Origin: Blastomussa wellsi | Lineage: Eukaryota; Cnidaria; Anthozoa; Scleractinia; Plerogyridae | DNA: 64,000 bases | Direction of reading: 5' to 3' | Assembly (NCBI GenBank): GCA_947652115.1 | Contig: OX393569.1 | Coordinates: forward strand, 3,419,080-3,483,079 | Shown here: positions 45,813-57,500 of the stretch, in pieces | Layout of the letters: each line of letters starts with the position of its first letter | Position numbering within the stretch: position 1 is the first letter of the stretch | Position numbers and translations under genes: made by a program | The notes under the pieces: generated by a model | The model's database searches: none | What the model was told of the DNA's origin: nothing | The model's input: only the letters and a program-made list of their open reading frames with translations

Positions 45813-46869
45813 CAATGATCAACGCATGGAATACGCAGATGATTCCAGTTATGCTATATCCATGAAGACTTCCTATTATCTGGCACGTGGTCCGCAAGAC
45901 CACAAAATAACAATGAACTTCTTAAATAGGCATTTTATCCGAGTACGCCCACGGCGTTACTTTCGCACTCATTTCCAGTCCTTTACACGCGCAAGGTTGC
46001 ACACTTCACAGGCAGCCCATACGTTGTATGTGATTTACGTGACATTATGTAAGAGAATATTTGAGCAAAGTTCGAAAATTACCGTAAATTCAACGTGTGG
46101 AGCCCCTACCAATCTTTTTTTGTAGCAGCTTTCCTAACATATAATGTGATTGGTTTGATACCCTAGCCCTAAACAAAAGACTCAACAATTGAAACAATGA
46201 CTTTGTCTTGAAAACAATAGAAGCTGCTTACAATAACAAACAAAAGTAGTTTTGGATAGCTGCTACACTACCCTTTTTTTAAGCATAATGCTGTATCCTT
46301 AGTACGCAAATAGCACGCCTAGTACAGGTGTGTTTTCGGGATCTTAAAGGGCACTAGTCATGATCAGCTTCCGCCATTTTCGATGGCATCGAAATTATGG
46401 AAATTGTATAGTGAAGCGCGGTCGTATTGTATTACCATACCTTGTTACTAGAAGTGTTTAAATTACCTTTAGCAGGTTTCTCAAGGGATTTCTTTCGTTT
46501 CTGCACGATTCGCGTAAAGTATAATACTGAAATTCTCACAGGTAAACAATAATATCCTTTTAACCAGTGGTACATTTCGTTCATGTCGCATGCGCAAACA
46601 GTTCCTTCGTTTTCACTTTTTCCCGCGCCTTTCTCGCTTTTCTTTGTGGAGGAAAGTTGCCGTCCGCGTGCACAATTTGCCAGAGAAATACAAAGTATTC
46701 ATGCATATCTTGTAGAAAAATTAAAGTGTATGTGTTCGATTGCCGAAGAGACGTTGGGATGGGAGGCAAACATAAGTGTGTATTACTGTCTGCCGTGTGC
46801 TGGGGCTACTGAGCAAAACGAACTCTTCAACGAAGACCCTCGACATTTTATATTTGTTTGTATAGGTAA

Positions 46870-47250
46870 TCACATGAGGCCAAGTACTATTAAGGATTAA
46901 TTGCACGAGAGTTTTCAAAATTTTCCAAAATTGCCCTCGTCGCTTCGCGACTCGGGCAATTTGGAAAATTTTGAAAACTCAAGTGCAATTAATCCTTAAT
47001 AGTACGAGGTCTCATGGGTTTACTTGTTTATCAATAAAGGGCAAAATTTATACGAAGGAAAATCACGCGCGCAGTCTATTTTTATCTGGGAAGCCTGTTT
47101 AGCGCTACGGCAATTAACGGATTAGCCAATCATTAACAGGTAATCATGCCCTCTCTTGATTACTAAAAATGCCCTCGATTAAGAAGAAATGCCCTCTCTC
47201 TCAACCAATCAGCGCTCAGTAATTTTGCCCTTTATTGATAAATCCACGTA
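46870..47250. mobile_element. Composite fold-back element with GCTTCGC tip
   Basis: Inner hairpin 46873-47016: CAAGTACTATTAAGGATTAA through TTGCCC, tip TCGTCGCTTCGCGACTC, then its inverse with two mismatched patches. Beyond it TTTATCAATAAAGGGCAAAA (47028) and TTTTGCCCTTTATTGATAAA (47226) are inverted around TGCCCTC-rich DNA. Confidence 0.8.
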
Positions 47251-48369
47251 ATCTGCGTGTTGCATGCGTTTTTTAAATTCACCGCTGGTTACCAGATAAA
47301 TTCTGAAGGCTCGGGTATGGAAGCCCGGGTAAAAAAGTGAAATTCGTGTTATTAATTCGACGTCTAAATCACCCGTCGACTAATCGTCGACTGATCGACG
47401 AATTTAATTTGAATTGAATTTGTCTGAATTAAATGCGACGTATAAACAAGGCCTAAGTTACCAAAACCAACTGAGAAAGTAAAGCTAAACCGAACATGCC
47501 AACAAGGACGGGGGGCATCAACTCTAAGAAGGGCTGTTTCGGGAGAAAACAAAAATTCTTCCGGGAATCTGAAGGTTTTGCCGGCAATCGGGAAACTTGG
47601 AAAATTTTCCGGGAAACACGAAGTAATGAAGTTAAAATTTCGGGAATTTTGAGATTTTTGGGGGAATTTCTCCCAAATATTCGGGACGATATTCCAAATT
47701 TTTGGGAGGAGTTTATTTACATATGGTACTACTGCTCAAGGGTCCAATAAAAGTGACACCATAATGAGTTATACCAAAATCGAGTAGTACAAAGCTACCA
47801 AGTGACCATGCATAACAAAATGCCGAAAATTATAGTCAAAAAGCAAAAAATCCTTAGTACACTTGTCAGACGTACCAAGAGAAAAATATGAAAAATCGTT
47901 CCTGTTTGGCACACATATGCACTGTATGTATCAAATTCCTTAACTTATTCTATCTACACTCTTTTTGTCCAATGGCATTAATATTAAAACAGTTTCTCAC
48001 TACTCTCAATACAAGTTGTTTGTAAAAAATGTTTCTCTTCTGTTTCTCTTTCATAAAATCAACCAGATACTCTTTATCATGGAGATGGTGAAAAACTTTG
48101 TTGTACGCTTTTGTTTCCACCATCTCTCACGGAAGGAATCACATGAGTAAAGTATTGATCCGCTTCGTATCCAGGTGCCTCAAAGTCACGCGCACAAGGA
48201 ACTTGGGAAGGTTTCTTGTAAATGCAAAGGGCCATGGGAAGGCTCAACGAAAACTTTGAGCTCTTCCCAAGATCTTTGCATGCATCATATGTCGTTCTCA
48301 AGCCTTTGCCCCAAAAGATTAAGGCATTAAGGATGCGCCTGGGCACGAGGCAGAGTAATGATAACATTA

Positions 48370-48657
48370 CATTCTCATCCCCAGAACCACTTGTCCCTCT
48401 TAGCGGACTGGGCCTGTACACGAGGAACAAGTGGCTCTGGGGACACATGATTCGATTGGCTGAAATCTAACAAAGGGAGTCCAATCACATCTACCGTTTT
48501 AAACGTGCCAATGATTTGGAATTTTAAAACGGGTCATGTGATTGGACTCCCTTTGTTTGGTTTCAGCGAATCAAATCGTGTGTCCCCAGAGCCACTTGTT
48601 TCCTCGTGCACAGGCCCAGCCGGCTAAGAGGGACAAGTGGCTCTGGGGATGAGAATG
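48370..48657. mobile_element. Intact fold-back transposon copy with 10-bp target duplication
   Basis: CATTCTCATCCCCAGAACCAC and its inverse end the element; nearly the whole 288 bp pairs with itself through GGACTGGGCCTGTACACGAG and AGTCCAATCACAT. GATAACATTA stands directly on both sides (48360-48369 and 48658-48667). Same family as 17412-17841. Confidence 0.88.
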
Positions 48658-49124
48658 GATAACATTAGTGAAATGAAATGAAAGTAAAATGAAATGTTTT
48701 GCAGAAAATAGGCAGAAAATGGACTTTTAGTTTAACTTGTTTTTATTCAGTAGGTATGCAACAAGTAACACAAATGAGCTACTGACCATTACTTTGTGTT
48801 GTGTGGTTCCCTGTTTTCAAAGGTTTCTTTTATGAGCCAGAGGTTGCTGGTTAAAGTTCTGTTCCATTCAGAGTACACTTACGTTCAACCTGTTGGCTGC
48901 GTTTGTAAATTTTATCTTCAGCCGGTGTGCCTGCTGTCCGTTGTAATTCTTAACCTTTTAACCTGAGAATTTTTAATCATATCTTTTTGTATTAATTCAA
49001 TTGAATGTTTGAATATTAAGCATAAACTGGCACTTGTGCCAAATCACTTGCATGTACCAAGGACAAACAAATTCAATCTTTTTCAGGGATTTGGTATTAA
49101 AAAGAAAAATCCCATTTAAACTTT

Positions 49125-52100
49125 TCAAAGAGAAACTTCTTGTTCATCATTCCAGTCCAAGCCAAATTTAACCGCACGTTTTCTCACAGATGCCCAAGCC
49201 ATTTGCTGTGAGGAAAAGGCTCGCCCAAACTCTCCCTTACTGCTCAGCGCTATGACACCTCCAACACCTTGAATCGAGGTTACCATCTTGCTGACAGACT
49301 TTTCACAGGCCTGTACAGGACTCAAGCCATCCTCTACATTTCGTACTACATCCCACGCCAGTACAAATTTCATTAGCGCTTCACCATGCCCAGTAGTAGA
49401 GGCAGCGGCTACAGTATTGGCATATCCTCCACATCCAATTAAGGGAGAATCACCAACCCTACCTAGCATTTTACAGGGAAGACCACCTGCAATGACATTG
49501 AGGAAAATTAGTGCTTGTACCATTTTCATTTATACTTGCATGTGTAAGCCTGGTTTTCACCAGCGATGGAGTCAGAGAGTCATAGGCGGAGTCACAAGCA
49601 TTACAATGTGATCAAGTGAAAATCAAATCGATGGATTCAAAATTGGTTTTTCTTGTTGTCATTCAATACTGTCTTTTTCCCTCTCATTTATTAGTTTTAT
49701 TTCTGCTTTTGTATATATTTGTTATTCGGCTATTAAGGCATGGCCCACCTAGATTAGCTTTTGCTACTTGCGGGCATGCCCTATTTTTGTAAACTTTAAT
49801 CTGAAAATAATAAAGTGTGTGATAAGTGTGAAAGCAGAGTTTGGATTTCGTTTATGACTCCATCACTTTCAATCTAGATAGTCAGAGTTGCAAGCAGAAA
49901 AGGTAGCCTGCGTTGCAGACAGCCATAGACTGAAGATACGGCACGATGGATGTACCAATAAAGTTACTATTATTATTATTATTATTATTACTACTACTTA
50001 CAACTCCGATTTTTGATTTTCACTAGGTCGTAAGCGTTCTTACAAAATCTGATATGACTCCATTGCTAGAAATTTAGGAGTTTAGGAATTTAGATTTAAG
50101 CTTGCAGCAATCTTGCATTTACCGGTAGTTTTAGATTTCCTGTCAGTTGTGGTTGTTGTGGCATTCAGTATGTGGAAGTATGACATCCAATATACGATAC
50201 CAACATGAAGATATAAAGAGGACCGCTAGATTAGCAGGCTTCCACTGTATGATTATTATTAGATTAACACCTGTTGAGGTAGCACTTGCAAGTCTTCCAT
50301 GTGAATCCAAAGCGACTGCACCCACAGTGTCAAATCCCTGGCTGTTATCAACATTTCCTGACTGTTTTGTGTGTCCAGCATAATTTTCAACTATTCCAAT
50401 ATAATTTGCTGCTTGAGCAGATCGTTCATGTGATTCGTCTGTGATGAGTTCTGAGGTGTTCTGGACAATGGGAAATCCTATTTTCTTAGCAAACTTCAAG
50501 GCCCCTTCTCCAGCTAGCAGGCAATGTGGAGTGTCATCCATGACCCGTCGTGCCAGGGAAACTGGATTAGCTATGGCTTGGACACAAGCAACTGCACCTG
50601 AAAGTTTCATCATAAACTTGTTGAGAATACAGAATGGGAACCATATATTTCAACCCAGGTGGGTCTGAGGCAAACAAGTGAGGAGATGTGTGAATGAAAT
50701 CAGATACAATTTCATAATGTAAGCTATTGCACTAGGGCATGGCAAAACATGAATTTTGATTGCATTTTGGACAGATTTGCTTTCCATGGTCCAAGAGCTG
50801 GAGAGACCTAGTGAGTATTAGTCACATGACTGAAATCAGGCGTTCTTTATCTCTCCTCTTCCTCCTGTCACAAAATGTCTGTTTACAGGTTAGACTGAAA
50901 TATTTTTTGCTGTTTGCTAGATCTGTCAGGTACAGGAAGGTTATCCCCTAAAACTTTCATGTATCATAGCTCATTTTCACGAGCTTAATACCAAACAAGA
51001 AAAGGCCAAGATGTATATTGAAACATTAATAATAACATTGTTGAATACCATATTTTCTGGATAAGATGCAGTCAGAGTTTATTTAAAACTTGGTCTTGTA
51101 GACCCAGCATTTATTTGAACCCGGGCTCAGCACTTACTAGACGGTGGTATTGCTTCGTTAGTTAAGGCAAAATTTAAATGTATCACCAAACTAAGCAAAC
51201 ATATCACCAACGTTGTCCCTTGTTTCAAACTTGATACTAACAAACCCATGCAAATGTTGAACTTGGTAGGAAAACTGACAAATTTAACTCCCAGAGTGTG
51301 TTCGGTTGTGAAACTCAATCATTATGCCTATTTTTCCATGAGATTCAGTTGTATTTATAAGATCAAATTCAAAATGTGGAACCTCAATAGTAAATGCCAG
51401 AGCCTCAATGAAATGCTGGCGGTGCTTATTTAAAATGGTGTTGTGATCGGTCTGGCATTTATTTGAACCCGCATGTCATTCATGGCCTAGACTTTCTCAA
51501 AGTTGTTCACTTCTCGTTTCTGGTTCAGCAGTAGCAAGTAGCAGCGCATATCAAGCTCTTGCGCTCCACACTTGCTTGGCGTTCACTTTCGCACTTTATG
51601 CTCTGAGAGCTTGACTTGAGACCACAGGCTATTTGTGGCCCAGCATTTAATCGAGAAAATACAGTGATTGTTATTTACAACTGCATTTTCTAACCACTTG
51701 CTAAATTGTGTCCATCCATAATGAATGCATCAAGCTCAACTGTGTTTTCCTCTGTGAGGGCACAGCCATGTCCAGCATTAAAAATTGGATTGTCTTCCAT
51801 GTTTCTCACAGCTGCCTCAACTGCATCCACCGCACTACCACTCTGGAAAAAAAAGTTAAATACATAGTCCTGGCTAGTGACTTCTACAGTTGTAGAAATT
51901 TGGTACCGGTAATCTGTTTCCAGCAAAGGGAACTCTTAACTTAATAAATATAAAATTGATGTCCGCTTACTGGAAGTTTCAAAAGAAATCTCAAAAAGAT
52001 TCAGAATTGCACTTTGTGGGTGGTACCTGAATTCCTAACCACTAATTAACTGATATTTTTATGCAGTACTGTAGCACAGTATAAGAATGTAATTTATGCC

Positions 52101-54052
52101 ATAACCTTGGAAATGAATTATGTCCCTGAAAGTCAATCATTACCGGCATAATAATCAGGTTGACATGTCGACATTTTTAAAATGCAAACCATGTGCCTTT
52201 AGACAGTGTAGACCACAGTCCACATATGCACACTTCTTTAAATCTTCAGTTCACAGGCCCATGCATTTACTGGTAGATCTTACCTTACAAACCTCATATC
52301 CAGTTTAATTTCACGGGTCAACGGACCAATATTAAATTATCTTACTACATATAATCCACAGCCTACAGGTCCATAAGTCTGCTGGTACCACATGTCTTCA
52401 GGTCAACAGGTCCTGTGGATCTGTAGAACTGAGGACTTTTGAAGGCTGTGACTGAAGGCTGTCTGGTATATAATACATATTTTATATGTAGTGCAAAGTG
52501 TGGACCTGGACTTAGGACCTGTGTGAACCTTTGGACCTGTGGAAGGAATGGACCTTGCATCCACCCTTCTCCCTACAGAAATAATTATCATGCAGGTTCA
52601 CAGCCCTCACATCCCTGCCTCACCCCCAGTCACCCCAGTCTCTTAATAACCGTTTAACTGCTTTGCACCAAAAAAGAAAAGCCAGTAGAGGAGGTATCTC
52701 ACATCCACAGGTCCAGAAGTCCACAGCCTGTCCTCCCTACATACATGCCTTCAGTCAACAGGTCACAGGGGTAATACCTTTACATCCACAAGCCCACCTG
52801 ATAGCCCTTATATTCACAGGTCCACAGCTCTCATATCTACAGGCGAAACTAGCTAATTCTCCCTACATTCATGACTTCACTCAGTTGACTGGGATACTGC
52901 CTTCACATCCACAGGTCCAACTGATAGCCCTCACATCTACAGGTCCACAGCTCTCATGCCAACAGGCCCGCACTTCTTACTACATGGACATAATTATATT
53001 CAGTCCACAGCTCCATAGTTGCCCGGGTCTACAGGTCCAATCCCTAATCCTTGAAACACATTCCAGTACATTCTCAATCCCAAGAGCCCATGATCTTTCT
53101 GGTCTGCTCCAGGGATCGAGACCTCTGGCTAAGATCTCATTCTTGTTCCCAGAGGCTGTGAACCTTTTGGTCAGCACCAAGAATTGCGACCTCTGATCAT
53201 CCCCAAATTAGGAGCATGCACAAATAACTGTAGTTTTCAGCCAATCAGATTTGCCAGATTTGACAATGAGTTCGTAAATCGCGGACTTCCTGTTTTGGAG
53301 GTGGCCTTGACGTGGCCAGAGGTCAAAAGAAGCATGGTTTCTGGGGACGAGAATGGATAAGACCTCTGCCCCTCCCCCTAACCCTCCCCCCCAAAAAAAA
53401 TTGCAAGTGTGCACAGACTACTCGTTTTGTAATTTTCAGCCAATCAGATCGGTCAGATTTGACAATGAGTCCAAGAATTGTGGACTTCCAGTGCTCGGGG
53501 CGGCCAGAGGTCTCGAACCCCTGGCACAGACCAGAAGGCTTGTGGGCTCTGGGAACAAGAATGATAAATAGAATGAAAAGTATTGTATTATGGGGGTGCA
53601 GGCATAGGCGGGTGATTTGACATTAGTTATCGTTCCGTACTGGGGACTGTTTTTATTGGCTTTCCTATCAACATGTTATTGACTTTTAGGGACTCTTGTG
53701 ACCATCTACAGTTGCCCTGGGACGGGGCAATTGAACAGAAAATCTCAGCTCAGTTCAAATCGACCACATATGCCCGCACTTCCCCCCCCCCCCCCCCCAC
53801 CACATAAGGGTTTTCTTCAAAATGCGCTTTCTTTTAAAGCTGACATGATAGGTTCGTCCAGACTAGATAGAATATGCGAGGAAAATAATTTGAGCGCACT
53901 GCGAAGTATTATTAAATTATTATTCATACACGTACCTCAAGAAGCACTTCATAACCCTTTCTGGCTGCTTGAAGAACACCCTGTCTGTACGATTCTTTAC
54001 GCTCATCAGGTATCGTTCTTGAACCACCATGTATGATAATACAAGGTTCCAT
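49125..54052 (-). CDS. ASRGL1: Isoaspartyl peptidase/L-asparaginase, paralogue 2
   Basis: Four exons: 53936-54052, 51695-51842, 50271-50597 and 49125-49486, phases 0, 1, 1 as in paralogue 1, giving 317 residues. Marks: [66 protein letters not shown] with nucleophile Thr179, [20 protein letters not shown] and STTGHGEAL. The fold and catalytic residues are intact. The glycine loop after HGG differs (HGGSRT against HGGAWA), and the AGHGCAL segment has a Cys where paralogue 1 has Ser; substrate preference may differ. Exon 2 is 148 nt in both genes. Introns are long (2.1, 1.1 and 0.8 kb) and hold a LINE tail and a degenerate repeat. Its start faces AHI1 across 541 bp. Confidence 0.92.
49690..49830 (+). 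mobile_element. LINE 3' tail in ASRGL1 paralogue 2 intron 3
   Basis: GGCATGGCCCACCTAGATTA, GCTTTTGCTACTTGCGGGC and AATAATAAAGTGTGTG resemble the 3'UTR of a non-LTR element. A fragment reading the other way (AGCTAATCTAGGTGGGTCATG) is near 62905 in AHI1. Confidence 0.5.
52320..53060 (+). repeat. Degenerate short-motif repeat around ACAGGTCCA
   Basis: CACAGGTCC, TACAGGTCC, AACAGGTCC, CACAGCTC and similar nonamers recur many times through intron 1 of ASRGL1 paralogue 2, with irregular spacing. The 177-residue open frame over it is low-complexity and not a gene. Confidence 0.7.
53080..53562. repeat. Inverted-repeat pair with internal direct duplication
   Basis: GGTCTGCTCCAGGGATCGAG near 53100 and, inverted, CTCGAACCCCTGGCACAGACC near 53512 belong to arms of about 60 bp. 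Between them TTTTCAGCCAATCAGATT and TTGACAATGAGT occur twice in direct order (about 53233 and 53436). Confidence 0.65.
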
Positions 54053-54593
54053 GTGCGTGATCAAAAGTTTGTAAATCAAGAACAAAACATCAATAATCCG
54101 ATTCTTCCGCCATCTCCGACAGCACCGTCTAGGTTAGTACTTTATGTAAGACTATAAATCACTTTACATTCCTTATCCCGGGACATTATACTTAGTCTTA
54201 CAAGCCCGCATGCTCACGAACAGCGGTCATGGTACTGTAACCTATTTTTCGTTATGTAAAACCAAATGTTATGTCGTACAAAACGGCAACATAGTTTGGA
54301 AAGAAAATGGCGCCGAAAATTGACATTTGAACATATTACTTCTTTTATCAGTAGTTTGTTGGTATTGCAATTTTAGATACGTGAAAGTATGGTGTATGCT
54401 TCTTTGTTGACGGAATTACGTTACTGACTTTGTTGTCGAATTTCGTTGCGAGCGTTTCCCATGCAAGGTTTCCATGTTTGATGTATGATATGAGTATTGC
54501 TTGATATTGGTTCCAAGTTGTTCATGCAGCATGAGTAAGAACTACTTGCGAGTAAAAGAAGTGCGTAGCGTTCTTCAAGAATAAGTGGACTTG
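54053..54593. promoter_or_regulatory. Shared upstream region of ASRGL1 paralogue 2 and AHI1
   Basis: 541 bp separate two diverging ATGs, so this probably acts as a bidirectional promoter. I see no TATA box at either side; AAAATGGCGCCGAAAA (54305-54320) resembles an E2F- or YY1-like initiator motif. Inference from spacing. Confidence 0.5.
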
Positions 54594-57500
54594 ATGGCGA
54601 CAGGTAAATAAACAGGAAAATTTATTTTTTTTCATGAGGAAGAAATGTGTACATGTCAGCAGATTAGCTCACGGCACCACATAAAACATGAACTTTCAAG
54701 ATCTTACTCTTTTATGCAGAGGACGTTCACAGCATTTGCATATCTAACATACAGGGCAGGGAGGTTGTATCATGCTGACTTAATGACTGGATGGTCAATT
54801 TGCATTGACTCTCTACAATCATGGTACACATCATAGTTGTATGATCAGGTCGAGTCAATAGGAAGAGGGTGTTCTAAGTCATTTGCACATTATAGATATT
54901 TCAGATATTTTTATATCTCATTTTGTCACGAGTGTGTGACAATAAAAAAACCCTGACAGAATTTGAACCCATGACCTCCTGAGACACTGGCTGGGCCCTC
55001 CAACCAGCTGCCGATCCTAGCAGTAAAATCACCTTTTTAATTTTGATATATTTTTCAAGTTAAAAATTGAGCTTTACCCCAAAAATTATTTTTTGCTGAA
55101 ATAAACCTTTGCACCAGTTTGAAATGCATTACACCTTTCCTTTCTCCATTTTGCCAAATGCTGGATTTTTATAGCATTCAAAAGTTAGGGAAAACTGAGC
55201 ATCATTTGTTGAACGACCGAGTCGGAAGGGGCATGGGTCTATTCCTGGTAGACATCACAAACTGATTTGCATGCATGTTTTCAAAGACTTGATACGATGT
55301 AAATCAGGAAGGCTAATAATTCACCCAGCAACTATATTGTTTTCTTGTTAGCTGAAGCATCAGGATCAGTTAAAAAGAAGAAACACAGAAGGGCCAAGTC
55401 AAATTTGGAGTCTCAGGTCTGCGATTTGTTAGTTGGTAGCGTGATTCGAAGAGGTTCTGTTTTTTGTTTCATTACACATGATTGTGTTGAATTCACTCAC
55501 GACAGCTGATTGTACATTTAACAAGTCAAATTACTGTTCACACTAGCGAATCTTTGGGGTTTCTGAAAATACTGAAAGAAAGTAAAACTAACTTGTAAAG
55601 ATACACAACTGCAAGGCAAATAACAGTCAGGTATCAGACAGTCGCGGACCAAAATTTTCCAATGTCAATGAAATCCCAACTGTGTCCAGACAATTTCTTT
55701 CTTCCTTCCAATACAAAAGCCAAAGTTTTGCCTTGACAACCTCTTATCAGGCAGTACTGTAATATTACGTCTGAACCCACTATTAGTAGGTTTATCAGAT
55801 CAAAATGGTGACTTAGTCTGATATATGTCCTTTCATGGAGAAAAAGTTTATTTGCAGCCCTGCAGCTGGGTATCAAATTATTCAATCCACAGTTTTAAAG
55901 AGCTTTAATTCCTACCAGCAATAATTATTATTCTGAAGCTGGTAGGAAAGCTTCTTGCCATGCAAGGTCTGCAAATAATTTTTATCCTGTGAAAGGACAC
56001 GTGTCTGACTAACATGTAGTCAACATTTTGATCAGGCAAAACAGTAGTGATGTGGGATATCATAATTATTGCCAATAAGACAATAAGACATAAGGCATTC
56101 AATAAGACATTGTTGACACAAACATTGTCATTTGCAATGGAATTAAGGCATAAAAGATTCTCCGGAGATTCTGTCCAACCACAGCTGGGATTTCATCAGA
56201 CATTTTTGTTGGCCACTTTTATTTGCAGCCCTGAATTATTCTGAAGCTGGTAGGAAAGCTTCTGTCATCACAGGATGGATAATTAGATGCCACGCCCACA
56301 ACCATTATTTTTACTGTTAGACTGAAAGTTTCAGAACATGTTGCCTGAAATGGGCTGAATTTTTGACCATTGAACACTTAATATCTGATTTTGACAGTAA
56401 CTCATTAGCAAATGTTATTGCTAATGAGGACTTCATAAACTTTTTTCTTGAAACATTTTTAGGGTGAGATAGCTGGATCAACAGATCAGTGTAAGTATTG
56501 TTTCATGTAAGACCTACGTTAATACACCTTATTCTAAAATGGCAGCTGATTTATGCACATACAAATTCGCCCTTGTTGCCTCGTTCAAGATAAAATATTC
56601 TTTTGATTTTTTAGCTTACACGAGGCAAAAAGGGCTAATTTGAATACGAACAAAAGAATATTAAGATGGTAGCTATTTTGGAATAAGGTGTATAATTTTG
56701 AAAACTACCATCTAGAAAGTGTACATTCTTAATTTCAAGTCCTACCCAAGACAATGTCTGAAATTCAACCTGGAAAATTAATTTTTACAAGAACTGATCA
56801 GACATACTGGTAATAATGATACTTATAATAATAATATTAATAAATAATTACTAATAACAAAGTTATTAAAATTTTAAATAGTTATAAAATAATTAAAATA
56901 AAACAATTAAAATTTGAAATAATTAAAATGAAATAAAATGGGCATTTTTTTAAACTCTGAGCGAATATGGACACAAAATAAAATGGTTAAAATAATTAAA
57001 ATAATGAAGTAAAATAATAAAATAAGTAATTAAAATAATTAAAATTTGGGATGTTGGAAATAATGTTGGTTATCAGTATGGAATTTTCGGGTTGAATGTC
57101 AGTTATCTTGAGTACAGAAAAAAATTTAATGAATGCATCAAACTAGATGGATGGCTAATGAAGTATTATAATTATGCCTTGTATCCGTCTAGGGTACAAA
57201 TTTAATAGTCTAGAATCAATCAGTTCACATGTTTTCCCACCTCTTTATGTGATAAAACCTGTAATACACTCAACCCTTTCTCTTCATGCTTGCCAATGAT
57301 ATGTACATTACAATACATGTAAATCCATGTGATGCTATTGTACAAATGCCATGCAGATTTGTAGGTAATGACATGTAGGTTTAAATTTTGTCCACTCTGT
57401 ATCCCTTATTAGTGATATCCAAGGAAAGCTCCAGAGTTCTGAAGGCGCGCCAACAGACTCACGCCAGATTTGAATCATTTCTTCAAGATGCAGTAGCTGA

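Larger units (their letters stand above)
45813..49124. other. Interval between the two ASRGL1 paralogues
   Basis: No gene recognised. It contains a composite fold-back element (46870-47250) and a fold-back transposon with a 10-bp target duplication (48370-48657). Confidence 0.5.

Noticed and set aside
52663..53196. 177-residue open frame on the plus strand
   Set aside because: It lies over the ACAGGTCCA repeat in an ASRGL1 intron, is low-complexity and has no motif.
54955..55025. tRNA gene on the minus strand
   Set aside because: A- and B-box-like motifs are present, but I could not pair acceptor and anticodon stems; a SINE head fits better.
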